Translations under genes and position numbers: made by a program
Shown: positions 1 through 12,059 of the stretch, one piece after another
Layout: the number at the start of each line of letters is the position of its first letter
Numbering within the stretch: position 1 is the stretch's first letter
Source of the DNA: Schistocerca nitens
Taxonomy: Eukaryota > Arthropoda > Insecta > Orthoptera > Acrididae
Assembly (NCBI RefSeq): GCF_023898315.1
Contig: NC_064618.1
Location: forward strand, 184,627,548-184,691,547
Length of the DNA: 64,000 bases
Direction of reading: 5' to 3'
Notes under the pieces: generated by a model
What the model was told of the DNA's origin: nothing
Database searches by the model: none
Seen by the model: only the letters and a program-made list of their open reading frames with translations

Positions 1-1769
1 GTGCAAAATGGCTAAGCAGGGATGGCTAGAGGACAAATGTAAGGATGTAGAGGCCTGTCTCACTAGGGGCAAGATAGATACTGCCTACAGGAAAATTAAA
101 GAGACCTTTGGAGAGAAGAGAACCACTTGTATGAATATCAAGAGCTCAGATGGCAACCCAGTTCTAAGCAAAGAAGGGAAGGCAGAAAGGTGGAAGGATT
201 ATATAGAGGATTTATACAAGGGCGATGTACTTGAGGACAATATTATGGAAATGGAAGAGGATGTAGATGAAGACGAAATGGGAGATAAGATACTGCGTGA
301 AGAGTTTGACAGAGCACTGAAAGACCTGAGTCGAAACAAGGCCCCGGGAGTAGACAAAATTCCATGAGAACTACTGATGGCCTTGGGAGAGCCAGTCATG
401 ACAAAACTCTACCATCTGGTGAGCAAGATGTATGAGACAGGCGAAATACCCTCAGACTTCAAGAAGAATATAATAATTCCAATCCCAAAGAAAGCAGGTG
501 TTGACAGATGAGAAAATTACCGAAATATCAGTTTAATAAGTCACAGTTGCAAAATACTAACGCGAATTCTTTACAGACGAATGGAAAAACTGGTAGAAGC
601 GGACCTCGGGGAAGATCAGTTTGGATTCCATAGAAAAGTTGGAACATGTAAGGCAATACTAACCTTGCGACTTATCTTAGAAGCTAGCATTTGTAGACTT
701 AGAGAAAGCTTTTGACAATGTTAACTGGAATTATTTCAAATTCTGAAGGTGGCAGGGGTAAAATACAGGGAGCGGAAGGCTATTTACAATTTGTACAGAA
801 ACCAGATGGCAGTTATAAGAGTCGGGGGGCATGAAAGGGAAGCAGTGGTTGGGAAAGGAGTGAGACAGGGTTGTAGCCTCTCCCCGATGTTATTCAATCT
901 GTATATTGAGCAAGCAGTAAAGGAAACAAAAGAAAAATTCGGAGTAGGTATTAAAATTCATGGAGAAGAAGTAAAAACTTTGAGGTTTGCCGATGACATT
1001 GTAATTCTGTCAGAGACAGCAATGGACTTGGAAGAGCAATTGAACGGAATGGACAGTGTCTTGAAAGGAGGATATAAGATGAACATTAACAAAAGCAAAA
1101 CGAGGATAATGGAATGTAGTCAAATTAAATCGGTTGATGCTGAGGGAATTAGATTCGGAAATGATACACTTAAAGTAGTAAAGGAGTTTTGCTATTTAGG
1201 GAGTAAAATAACTGATGATGGTCGAAGTAGAGAGGACATAAAATGTAGACTGGCAATGGCAAGGAAATCGTTTCTGAAGAAGAGAAATTTGTTAACATCG
1301 AGTATAGATTTAAGTGTCAGGAAGTCGTTTCTGAAAGTATTTGTATGGAGTGTAGCCATATATGGAAGTGAACATGGACGATAACTAGTTTGGACAAGAA
1401 GAGAATAGAAGCTTTCGAAATGTGGTGCTACAGAAGAATGCTGAAGATAAGGTGGGTAGATCAAGTAACTAATGAGGAGGTATTGAATAGGATTGGGGAG
1501 AAGAGAAGTTTGTGGCACAACTTGACTAGAAGAAGGGATCGGTTGGTAGGACATGTCCTGAGGCATCAAGGGATCACAAATTTAGCATTGGAGGTCAGAG
1601 TGGAGGGTAAAAATCGTAGAGGGAGACCAAGAGATGAATATACTAAGCAGATTCAGAAGGATGTAGGTTGCAGTAGGTACTGGGAGATGAAGAAGCTTGC
1701 ACATGATAGAGTAGCATGGAGAGCTGCATCAAACCAGTCTCAGGACTGAAGACCACAACAACAACAACA
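1..1769 (+). mobile_element. LINE family A copy 1, cut by the window start
   Basis: Non-LTR retrotransposon. It lacks the endonuclease only because the window begins inside the element. The sequence is near-identical to 28320-30308 and 50101-50960. It ends in GACCACAACAACAACAACA, a short (CAA)n tail without poly(A). Such tails and the apurinic endonuclease plus RT layout seen in the longer copy resemble RTE-type LINEs; the clade is inference. It is followed by unrelated sequence from 1770. Confidence 0.93.
8..1749 (+). pseudogene. LINE A reverse transcriptase, multiply broken
   Basis: The RT would copy element RNA onto nicked chromosomal DNA. Three blocks are visible. The pre-RT linker (8-367) ends with ARNKAPG-like KAPGVDK. 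The fingers follow in frame after a TGA at 365. The palm/thumb block (749-1384) contains RQGCSLSPMLFNLY and the catalytic box RFADDIVIL. The C-terminal block (1390-1749) carries EAFEMWCYRRMLKIRW and LVGHVLRHQG and ends SNQSQD. Lesions are in-frame stops near 365 and 509, a roughly 29-base loss near 684 just before the VDLEKAFD motif, and a one-base loss near 1372 (GTGAACATGG against GTGAAACATGG elsewhere). It cannot make an active enzyme. Confidence 0.92.
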
Positions 1770-2526
1770 TTGTAAACAATTTTAACGTGTTTAAGACAAC
1801 GAACAACGAAAACCACCAGTTTCTTGCTTTAGATCTTTTACACGTTCAGTTCAATGACACTGCGTCTTTTGTAACTAAGTTGTTCAAGACTTACGATCGT
1901 TAGGTGAGTTCTTAATTACCGTTCCTGAAATATTTGACATATTTAGTTTGTATCTGTATTTTATAATTGTTTACTTACCGCCATTCCTATCAAAGGGCGA
2001 TGCATTTTTACGTAAGCACTTTCACTTCTTCCCTTGTTAGTGCACGTAATTGTTTTGTTATCCTTTAATCCTACGTATTTTTAAATCGTTTTGTTTAGTT
2101 GTGTAGTGTATTTTTACTCGTTAATATTGCTTCTGTAGATAGTCCTGTCTTACCTTGTAACGATTATGATCGCACAATCGACTATCGCAGTGGATAGAGG
2201 CCAAGAACTGAGTTTACATGTTTAGCTCTGTCGTTGAGCTGCCCTATCTGGACAGTTTACTATACCCACAACGCAATACCTGCTGGACATATTTCCGCCG
2301 GGTGGTAGGCAGAATGTTTGTCATCATTGTTCCTGGATTTTGTCTTTAACATTATATACGACGACCAAACCATTGACGTGATGACATCAGCGCAACTCGG
2401 GAAGGATTTACTGTAAGAGAGCTGTCAGTGCGAGAACCTTATATTATTCGTTACTATGCTGTAAATGTACCTAATGTAACGTTTTATTTAACTGCAGGCA
2501 ACTCCAATGTGTTCTAGGAATGAAAC
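1770..2526. other. Unassigned AT-rich stretch
   Basis: No convincing coding frame, TIR or repeat boundary was recognised between the LINE tail and the next SINE target-site duplication. It may be older repeat or unique intergenic DNA. Confidence 0.4.
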
Positions 2527-2539
2527 CGGTCGTAGCACA

Positions 2540-2732
2540 AAATGGTTCAAATGGCTCTGAGCACTTCTTAACTTCTGAGGTCATCAGTCCCCTAGAACTT
2601 AGAACTACTTAAACCTAACTAACCTAAGGACATCACACACATCCATGCCCGAGGCAGGATTCGAACCTGCGACCGTAGCGGTCGCGCGGATCCAGACTGT
2701 AGCGCCTAGAACCGCTCGGCCACTCTGGCCAG
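2540..2732 (-). mobile_element. tRNA-derived SINE (family 1), copy 1
   Basis: On the minus strand the 5' end is tRNA-like. It has an A-box-like GTGGCCGAGCGG and a B-box GGTTCGAATCC, followed by a family body ending in CTCAGAGCCATTTGAACCA. The 13-bp target-site duplication CGGTCGTAGCACA is perfect at 2527-2539 and 2733-2745, so the copy is complete and fairly young. It would be transcribed by RNA polymerase III and mobilised by a LINE in trans; the partner LINE is unknown. Other copies are at 10239, 28577, 34400, 35888 and 38735. Confidence 0.95.
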
Positions 2733-2745
2733 CGGTCGTAGCACA

Positions 2746-3851
2746 GTAGAAGAATAATAATACAGCTGAAGTGGTCTTCATTAATTATTATTAAAGCTGG
2801 TGTCGGTCGTGTTGATCAACATGATCGAAATTATTTACTAAACGCTCTCCACAACGCCTCATAACTTCTAAAACAAATCTTGAAACACCCTTAGACCCTG
2901 ATGAAACTGAACTGGGTGGGCAAAATGAAGCAAGTATTCAGAGACACTTTCTGTGCATTTCGGCACAAGGGTCCCATTGTCTCAGTTTGCTCGGCGCAGA
3001 GATTTTACACATCGTTCGGTTTTCTTTTCGCATTTAGTCTTTGTATTATGCTGTGCTAAAAATAACTGCACAACACTGCAAAGTCGACGGTAGGTGCTGT
3101 GTATGTTGTCCGGAATCTTCTTGTTGCATTCACGCACGGTAATTTCTGCTGAAAATGCTATAACACCCCAAGATTGCATTCAGCACCGCACGGGTCAGTA
3201 TTGGATTTGTTTTTCCGTCAGCGTCCTTTATATCATAACAGTGATTTGCAGCAATGCGGATAGGTTGCCTGACGAAGAGCAGGCTGAAGTGCAACTTATT
3301 TATGGGTTTCTTGAATTTAATGGAAGAGAGGCGTGACAGAACTATAGTGAACATTTAGCGTTGCGACGGCAGCCACATCACCCCACTTTTTCATCAAGAT
3401 TCGATAAAAAATCGATGTTTCCCTTAACATTATATTATAGGCATTTTCTGTACTCCGACGCTATTTTCATAGATACAAAGGAAACTGTGGTAACACACCG
3501 AATCTGTGTATATTTTATATTAAAGACCAGGCTGGAGTTACTGTTTGCATTTGAAGGTTAATCTGTGGAGCAACTATAGGGATTTGATGTAGTTTACCTA
3601 ACATATATATTGATTCACAAGAATGGTTTGTGAATATAAATTCATAATTTCAGTGAGAATGAGTGTTTAATATATGTATATTTGTCTGCTCAATGTTTAA
3701 TTGCCTTTCGAAATGATATATCTTGGAAACGAGAATTAAAAGCTTTTCAGCGGCAGAGAAAGCAGTGTCTGGTGGGAAAAGTGTTGAATCACGCAGCCGC
3801 CGCAACTCCAATAAGCAGAGTAGTTTGGCCACAAGCTTTTGATCTCACTTA
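2746..3851. other. Unassigned region
   Basis: Only short ORFs of about 60-80 codons with no recognisable domain lie here. No inverted-repeat boundary or tail was identified. Confidence 0.35.
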
Positions 3852-4458
3852 CCTATGCTGAAAAGTAATACCTATCAATTTTTTATATGAAGACTCTTAA
3901 GGCCTTTCAACTAGCCCAAACGTTTTTAATAGTCTACACATTTATTGTTCATGCCTGGATATTTATTTCACAACATATTCACCCTGGCGAAGAACACCTT
4001 TCTCCCAACGTAGTCCAGTTATTTTATACAGTCACCGTCACTGTATATTGCTTGATTTTTTTGACGGAGCCACAAGCTCATCTCTTGCTGCCCGCTTTAA
4101 AAGTCCTCGAAGGTATTCTTTAATTTCTGCAAACAGATGAAAATTTGATTGGGTCAAGTCGAGACTATATGGAGGATGACCGCTGACAGTCAATCCAATG
4201 TGTCGCATTATTGCAGGCGACGCAGAGTTCGTGTGTAATCTAGCGTTATATGTTGACAGAAAAGATCCTCCATGTGGGGACGAAACATTTGAACTCTAAA
4301 CACGATTACAGCACGCTGTTTCTCAAACACCTACATAGTTACGTTGCACACCGTCATGATACACTCCACAATTCGGAATCATACATTTGTTTCATTTAAA
4401 AATCCTTAAGAGTTTTCACATAAAAAATTCAGAGTCATATCTTTTCAGCACGCCCTCG
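3852..4458 (-). mobile_element. Mariner-like element, internally deleted
   Basis: The two ends are inverted copies of each other. The left has ATGCTGAAAAGTAAT and the right, reverse-complemented, TGCTGAAAAGATATG. Both are followed by AATTTTTTAT and TGAAGACTCTTAAGG or TGAAAACTCTTAAGG, about 45 bp of TIR in all. TA lies at both edges (3850-3851, 4459-4460). On the minus strand near 4110-4200 it reads HPPYSLDL then FHLFAEIKEYLRG, the third-aspartate region of mariner transposases (family norm YSPDLAPSDFHLF). Only about 600 bp remain against about 1.3 kb for a whole mariner, so it is a non-autonomous relic. Confidence 0.8.
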
Positions 4459-6877
4459 TATAATAACGTCTCTCCCCGTATTTTTCTGAACGATATTTGT
4501 TTGAACGATAATATCAAGAAATACTCTAGGGGTTTTGATGCGATTTTCACCTACAAACAGACTATTTCACAAGGTGGGTTTGCCTATATAATTTGTTGCC
4601 GCTACGCCAGACGTCTAGCCGTGGATTGTAGTAAATAATAATGACAATATTACTTTCTAACGAGCCAACGTAAACCGCTGTTCCCACGCACCAAAGTACT
4701 CGGAAAATATCTCTGTCCGGGAAAATATCTCTGTCTACGTGGACAACGAAATATAAACCCAGTCTTGAGTCGCAGCTTGCTTTACACACTCAAAAAGTGC
4801 TATGAATCGTCTGGCACCATATAAACCTAAGTGAGGATTGTGACATCAATGGTCATGAAATGCAACAGATGACTGCTTATTGTAGAAGTATAAACTTGGT
4901 ATTTTTTTATATTGATGGCCACAACACTTCCTTTTACCACAAAGTAAGTTTATTTTGTACAATAGCTACTGGTGTACCGCTTGATAGAATAATTATTATA
5001 TGCTTTGTTTTTTTCTGCAACTGTCATTTTGCCAACATTACTAATGTTTCATAAATAGCACCAAGTCTGGACCGTTAAATAATAACAGTCAAAAACAGTA
5101 ATCAGTGTTTTAGCAACTTCATATTTCATTACAGCGTTTAGAAAGTGGAGAATGAGGGAGACAGTTCGCGTCGCTTCATTGATTCTGCACTTCTCTTAGA
5201 CCTTTCCTTGTTTGAGTGCATCTGTTGTGATTCTCTGCGAACATTAAGCGCGCTCCTCTTAACTGTGATAAATTAATAATTTGAAGATGGTGGTCGGGCT
5301 ACGTAGCAGGTGTTGAAGCTCTCAGAAACTGTTCTATCTAATCCCTAGTGACTTCGGCTGCACCAGACTTGCTATTTAACATAGTTCACGAGAACAGGCG
5401 TTCATGAAACGTACAATTTGAATGTAGCTGTGAAACAAGAGTCCTGCTGTTTATTTTCAAAACTAACTGATGAATTTATAGTACAATAGAACGAGAGCTG
5501 TCGGGGACCAGTAGGAAAATCCCACGCTGACAACCGATATCGTATAGTCGATTACACAACATCCAAATAATCAGCTTGAATTAAAACCTTTGGATACTGC
5601 ACAAATACTAATTATTTTGATCTGTGCGTGTTTCCCACGCGATACTGCATAATAGAAAATATTTTTGAATTTCTAGCACCCAGATTAATCTTTTATCATA
5701 AATATGACGTAGCAATACAGCACTACCTTGATAAAAGGAGCCAAAATATCATACATTTTTCTTTTCAACTATTTGTTGTACAATAGCAGAAATAATGAAC
5801 TGAGTTGTATTGACTAAAATGAAGTGTGTAGCCAACAGGTTTATAATAAATTAAATTATGCCAGTAACATATCTTCAGATATGTTGAACGATCTTTGAAT
5901 TGTTTGCGCACATTCATTTCCAATATACGTGTACCGTCACATTTAGCAAGGGGACAGCCAATAGCACATATCTGAACACCACTACCGTTGACCGGCAGGT
6001 CTGTCTCCATTTCATTTTCACGGCTTATTCCTCTAGTCCTAAAGATCGAGACTGTAATTAATAAAAACTGGGAAAAGTTGAAGTAACTCTACATAATCTC
6101 CTGTCACACGAGGACAACGCGCAGAACTTTCATATAACCATGTGAAAATATCAGAAATTTCTGTCTTTGAGAGGTTGTTCAACTTGTACGTCACGTTCCC
6201 TCCTTGATCGGTCTTTTATCGAACCATCAGAGACCTATTCTACATTTTGTCATATTAATGTAGATTCGTACTGGTAACACCAACGTCCTCAACCGTGATG
6301 ATTTTTTTTCCAGGAAGGAATTGTCGTCATTTTTATTTGCAGTCGCGACAGTCGTTCATGCGTCGTTGTTTGTGTTCAGGAGTCAATTTGTGCGGTACAA
6401 CGTTGATAAACTATGGACGCTTGTCCACTACCTAACTCAAATTGGTTACAACTAACTGGTCGAATCCACATTGTTTCCAGTTGCTATTCAAGTTACCACC
6501 GTAGTTTCTGTGCTGACGTCTCTTAAATGTCTGGAATAGTGTCAGACTTTTTGCATGGAGAGTGTCTGCACAAATAACGAGGACGAGTAACTTACATAAG
6601 GCGTAAGGAACAGCTAAAGGGATGAGTTGTGATATATAGTGTGCTTGTCGGACGTTGCGAGCGCTGCCTCCACTGCAGTGTGGGAATCAGTAACGTCATA
6701 TTTTGTAAGATAACATAGTTCGATGAATGCAGAAATCATGTATAATGAAGCTATAGAGCGAAACCATTACAACCATCTCCATAATAGCGCCTTTTTTATC
6801 CTTCAAAACAGAATACAGCAGTGATTGTGTGTGACATGGTGGAAAACGGCGGTGTAATCTCCTGTAGGGCGTGCATA
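4459..6877. other. Unassigned region
   Basis: No domain-bearing ORF was recognised. A small tandem duplication of GGAAAATATCTCTGTC occurs at about 4699-4734. The rest is AT-rich and featureless to inspection up to the Tc1-like end at 6878. Confidence 0.4.
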
Positions 6878-7770
6878 CACTGATCAGCTAAAACCTTATA
6901 AACACTGTCGTCTCGAAGTTGGTTGTTGCCTGGTAGGGTTGTGGGCACGTGACACGGTAGCAAAAGTACGCAGTCGGTGCAAACATTGGCGGGGCATCAC
7001 TCTAGGAAATATGGACTGCAAATGTGGAAAGACATTGAGATATGCCACTTAACAAAGGACACATCATTATTACGTAGAGCCTGTGAACGAGCGTCTCGAA
7101 AACAGCGAAGCTGGTCGGATGTTCACGTGCTACTGTGGTGGGCGTCTACGGAAAGAGGTAGGAGGACAATGAAACTACTACTCGTCGCTAAATCGTTTGG
7201 CAGACCACGACTCTTCACAGAACGTGGAGTTCGGTTGCGGTTCGGACGCTTACCTGCTCTGTAAAGTAGGATAAATGGTGAAATTTGGCATCCCTGACGA
7301 AATAGCGCAGTGTTAGTGAAATCTGAGGGTACTTCAGAGCACATCGTTCATCGTACGTTGCAGATCACCCTTACATGTTCACACGTTGACCCGATGATAT
7401 CATCATTTACGACTGCAGTGAGCACGGAAGCATCGGGATTCGACCCTCGATCAATGGAAATGTGTCGGCTATTCAGGCGAATCATATTTTTGCTACAGTA
7501 GGTTGATCGTCTCCAAAAACACCTTCATCAAGGTGAACGGCGGCTCGAAACGCGAGACGCGCCGCGGACGTAGGCTGGTGGGAGCAGTATTATGCTATGG
7601 AACATGCTCTCCTATGCTTGCATGTGACCTGTTGTAACAAGCGAAGATACGCTGACAGCTGAGAATCACGTGCATCGCCTCGTGCTTGGTGTCTTCCCCG
7701 ATGGCGATGCCACCTTTCAGCCGTATATTTATCCGTGTCTCGGAATCAGAACCGTGCTACAGTGGTTTAA

Positions 7771-9343
7771 CCCTTTGTTGCCTGACGGTACTTAAAAGTA
7801 CCAGTAAGTTTTGACTCTCGTTATTTTCTCGTGGTGCAGTTTCGTGATCTGAGAGCCTGTCGGTACGTAACAGTAACTCTGCTCTACTGTTTCATAGATG
7901 TTATTGTGCAATACATAGACCTCTCTGGCGGTCAGAGCTTGAAATTGTTTTTCGCGCGCTGCTGTGAAAACAGAAGATTGTATGTGCTTGTTTCCATGGT
8001 GTTGCCTGAATTTGTGCGCAATTTATTGAAACTTCCGTTGAGTTTTCCATTGTACGTACTTACCCTCTTTGTTTTTTTATAATAGTTTGAAGCATTTCGT
8101 TACAAGTGAATGAGGTAAAGTGGAAAATATAAGGCGGACTTATTAGTACCGTCAGGTTGTGCGAACACTTTATTGTAGCAACAATGCGTTACCTCTCACT
8201 AGTTGTTCTGTCCACTTTTTCTCACACAGAAATCCGTAAGTACATTTGCCTGTGGAACAATTAGAACAGACAGGAAAGGTTTGCCAGGGAATTTACCTAA
8301 AGAAAAATGTCTAAATCTAATCACAGAGAGTCAGCTTTAGACCTAACAGTATTTCAATGGATGGAAAATAAAGTAGTGTATTTTGCGTCAAACTTCCATA
8401 GCACTGAACAGAGCGTAGTGACAAGAAAACAGAAAGATGGAACTAGTATGACTATACCATGTCCAGTTATTGTATGTGATTACAATAAAAACATGGGCGG
8501 TATGGATCATGCAAACAGATTACGTTCAACTTATGGTCTTGACAAGGGATCAAAGAAATGGTGGCACCGTCTCTTCTGGGGAGCAATAAAAATTGCTTTT
8601 GTCAATGCTTACGTCATTTTCAGTGATCTACATGGGGCACTGCCACTGCTGGAATTCAGGCGTGCTGTGGCACTTGGGGTAATGAATGAACAGCAAGCGC
8701 CAAATCTCAAAAAGAGAAACTCTGGTAAAGATGAAATAACTCTCCCAAAGAGAAGGAAGGATAGCTTTTCTGCTCCGAAGGATGTACGTCTTGGCAACCG
8801 AGGGAACCATTTTCTAGCGTTCAGTTGTAAAAGAGGACGATGCGAAATGTGTGCGAAAAATAAAATTCAGTCGAGACCACATTCTCAATGTAGTACATGT
8901 AAAGTGTATTTGTGCTGCAATCAGAAAAAGAACTGTTTCCTACAATTTCATGAGGTATCACTAAATATGTGATGTGTATATACTGTCAAAAATGTATAGC
9001 TAAGTTACTATGTATTGTTAAGTTGCTCTAGAATAAATTTATGCGAAATTTAAAAAAAAATTCAGGAATATCATATTTCTGTTAATTAATTTTCTAATGT
9101 AAAAATATTTAATATTTATGTGGCATAAAGTACAAGTTATAAAAATTGGAGCATTTTTCTGCGCATGTTGTGATTCTGTCCATGGAGTCTGACGGTACTT
9201 CTGAGTACCAGGAGAGAAAAAAGTTGTGAAAAATAAAATAAAATTTTACAAAAAATCCTACCATCATTTGAGGCCACAATAGCATAACTTCTGCAAAGAA
9301 AATGTTAAAAAGTAAATTTTATCTTATGTCAGGAAACAAAGGG
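7771..9343 (+). mobile_element. piggyBac-family transposon in TTAA
   Basis: The element is bounded by TTAA at 7767-7770 and 9344-9347. Terminal inverted repeats are CCCTTTGTTGCCTGAC on the left and CCCTTTGTTTCCTGAC on the right (reverse-complemented), with one mismatch in 16. Three copies of a subterminal motif GACGGTACTT or its complement occur at 7784, 8145 and 9191, two followed by AGTACC to make a palindrome. At 1,573 bp it is short for an autonomous piggyBac of about 2.4 kb. It keeps only the C-terminal part of the transposase and has a poly(A) signal AATAAA near 9032. It sits inside the Tc1-like transposase, so it is the younger insertion. Confidence 0.93.
8242..8972 (+). pseudogene. 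piggyBac transposase, C-terminal part only
   Basis: The family cuts and rejoins DNA at TTAA with a DDD catalytic triad. The open part (8307-8972, 221 residues) has DYNKNMGGMD, which holds the third catalytic aspartate, then KKWWHRLFWGAIKIAFVNAY. It ends in a cysteine-rich C-terminal domain (CKRGRCEMC, then CSTCKVYLCC and FLQFH) that in relatives binds the terminal repeats. Upstream 8242-8304 reads CGTIRTDRKGLPGNLP in another frame, a normal piggyBac segment, so a one-base slip in the A-run at about 8303-8307 separates the two. The N-terminus and first two aspartates are missing (usual length near 600 residues). The ATG at 8307 is therefore not a true start. Confidence 0.88.
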
Positions 9344-9612
9344 TTAAGGAGCATAATAGTGAACCCACTTTGACTTCTCAGCGACCAAATTCGCCTGATA
9401 TAAATCCTACGGAACCCATCTGCGTCGCTGTCGGGCGCCATCAACCAGTGCGCAAATCAGCTGTTTATTATTTACGTGGAAAACGTTATCTCCACCAACC
9501 AATCAACAAACTTTCGGATTTCTGATACACAGAATAAGCGATGTATTTCGTTCGAAAGACGGACAAACTAGCTATTAAGCAGGTGGTGATAACGCTTTGG
9601 CTCATCACTGTA

Positions 9613-10225
9613 TAACTAGCAACCGGATGCATACCCATCAAAGTGCCACGAGTAGGCAAGCAGTCAGTACCGCCGGCCGCAGCCTCAAAGGACTGCCTGC
9701 AGGACGCTCCCCATCGGTGTCGGCATCGCCCCGAGCAGTCGCTGACTGGCTCCGACCAGAGATCCAAGTTCCATACGCTCCACGAGCCGCTATGCTGTCT
9801 GTGAGCAGCAGCAGCTCACACGCGTACCACGGCCTTGTCGGATGTCAAATGGTCTACTTTCTTCGAGCCACTGAGCCGTCACCAGCCAGCCCTATTCTGT
9901 TTCGTCCTTACTGGTCAGATCTGTAGGTTAGCCTCGGTAGTGGCGCCATTTTCGGTCGGTAGCCGAAGTTGCTATTCTGTACGCTACTGAAGCGTGTTAC
10001 TAATGGTCCGCATGTCCATTTTTCGTCTACTGTACTGGGAGGTGTCAGTAAGGCCGTTCGTTCAAGTTCGGTGTGCTCTGATTATGGACACAATTCTTTA
10101 TTTTAAAAATAATGAGTGAATTTTAATTTTGCATTCAGAGATTTATTGAAGAATCACCGGGATGCGTCCCAGTAGAAAGTGAATTCATAAATCTCATTAC
10201 GCACACATTTCAGCCGAAAATCATG
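9613..10225. other. Unassigned, relatively GC-rich stretch
   Basis: A 109-codon frame at 9597-9926 overlaps the Tc1 end and shows no domain. The composition is richer in GC than the surroundings, as an old LTR or untranslated region would be, but no boundary can be supported. Confidence 0.3.
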
Positions 10226-10238
10226 GAAGTGGACATGG

Positions 10239-10439
10239 GCCGGCCGAAGTGGCCGTGCGGTTAAAGGCGCTGCAGTCTGGAATCGCAAGACCGCTACGGT
10301 CGCAGGTTCGAATCCTGCCTCGGGCATGGATGTTTGTGATGTCCTTAGGTTAGTTAGGTTTAACTAGTTCTAAGTTCTAGGGGACTAATGACCTCAGCAG
10401 TTGAGTCCCATAGTGCTCAGAGCCATTTGAACCATTTTT
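10239..10439 (+). mobile_element. tRNA-derived SINE (family 1), copy 2
   Basis: Plus-strand copy with the tRNA-like head GTGGCCGTGCGG, B-box GGTTCGAATCC and the family tail CTCAGAGCCATTTGAACC. The 13-bp target-site duplication GAAGTGGACATGG is perfect at 10226-10238 and 10440-10452, and the element is essentially full length. Confidence 0.95.
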
Positions 10440-10452
10440 GAAGTGGACATGG

Positions 10453-12059
10453 TATGCATAGAACTCTTGAGAAGAAGGTAAGAGCAACGAGGGAGGGTAA
10501 TGCAGCTCGAGAAATTCGGTGCCATGCGATTTGACAACGTATTCTGTGACAGACCGTTTTGAAATAACCCAGAGTAACTTTGTGGCGAGATACTGACTGA
10601 GCAGGAAGAAGGACCTTAATTTGATTGAGGATCTACGGCCGTACCCTTCGAAGAGCTACAGCTATCGCTTTGCACCTGCAGGTATATTTGCTTAGCGAGT
10701 CCTGAAGTGACTATGTCAGGTGACCATTCCTTATCAGTCATCAAGTTTTTTACACAGGTAATTATTCTGAGGATGGCTGGTCGAAACTGGTCAATAATAA
10801 AATGTCTTACTGCATCCTGGTTCTGTTTCTAATACAGCACACATAAACAACAGACACATTTTGGCAATATGTAAAGCAATTTCAGTGTCATTGCTATGTG
10901 AACGTACCAGCCTTTCATTTATTTCCACTGTTTCCTCTGATATATGACCATCACATTTCACTGTAAATACACTTTTCGAAAACAATGTGAATAACATATC
11001 GGGTAGGTGTATTGGCTGGCCACTTTGGGTGGGCTGTGCCGTGTGCGCTGCAATGTGCTGTGCCGGATTTGCTGTTGGCGGATGAGCATGGCCACAGCTG
11101 TGGTCACTTGTCCTTGATTGGCTAGTGCGAGGAGAGATGGCAAAATGGCATGAGCCCACCTTGGTATCTTAGGAACCATACCAGCTCACTACCAAAAGGC
11201 TTACGGAATTGCATGGAGGCTCGGATGCGGTAACTCTACTGCTCATTGCTCTCATCTACCGAATCGATCGGCAGAGCAATCGAACGATACATAATAGGGC
11301 TGTAGGTGCACATATTGTTAGCCACTGACCACTGCCTCGTGGGACTTTGTATTCATGGACGTTGCCAGAGGATTTCTATTACAGTGATCAGACTTAGTGA
11401 ATCCTATTACATGGCCGATGATCTATTTTCTCATATTTGAGGCGGCTCCAACGACGTTCTTCTAGAGACATTTACAGCGGAATGCAAGATTTAATCACCA
11501 CATTATGGCTCGAACAAGGAGAGCAGACAGGCAGAATTGGTTGGAGACTGGTCTCTGGCCAGCAGTGGAGAAGTCAACTGCACGCACAGTTGGAGAGAAG
11601 GGTGAGTGGGTCTGCAGGCGATATGGACAAGACAGTGTTTGGACTCTGCAGATCTCGACATTTAGTGCATGGTATGTCAAGGAAGGCACATGGACTGAGA
11701 TTCACCATAGTGGATAAAGGAGATGTCGACTACATTGTACAGATATACGGTGTACTGACCTTAGAACTTCCCAGACATTGTGACCACTCGAACTGTGGGT
11801 TCCATGTTTATGTCTCGCTAAAGGAAGTGGTCATGTTTAAAATCGCAATAGAATTGTGTTACCACATGTTTCTTTCATAAATTGAGAAAGCCGTTGGCCT
11901 GAGTCTTGGTAAGATCTTTTCGAGGCCGTACTCAGTTTATTTACACCACCTTGAATCTAAAGGCTGTTTGTCGAACAATAAGCTGACTTGTACCATGCAG
12001 TATATTATGAAAGGCATCTGAGCTATTCATTATCGAAATCTCTATAGCTTAGAGAACCT
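10453..12059. other. Unassigned region with unrecognised ORFs
   Basis: Frames of 122 codons (10791-11159, minus) and 147 codons (11437-11880, plus) are open but show no family I recognise, and their composition is not clearly coding. They overlap other open frames and are probably chance or decayed repeat. Confidence 0.35.

Larger units (their letters stand above)
6878..9610 (+). mobile_element. Tc1-like element split by a piggyBac insertion
   Basis: The left end CACTGATCAGCTAAAAC is inverted at the right end as GTTTTGGCTGATCAGTG-like sequence (9592-9610, diverged). TA flanks both edges (6876-6877, 9611-9612). Removing the piggyBac and one TTAA leaves about 1.16 kb. The plus strand carries a decayed Tc1 transposase: helix-turn-helix remnants around 7040-7200, and after the insertion 9344-9440, which reads a degenerate SPDINPTEPI where Tc1 proteins have SPDLNPIE. 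Frames are broken throughout. The last catalytic residue region survives only as PTE. Confidence 0.88.

Noticed and set aside
1192..1569. 125-codon minus ORF opposite the LINE A RT
   Set aside because: Antisense shadow of the RT, repeated in copy 3 at 50491-50751.
10255..10325. Possible tRNA gene with A- and B-boxes
   Set aside because: The same sequence recurs in six copies with a fixed body and target-site duplications, and no acceptor stem pairs. It is a SINE head.
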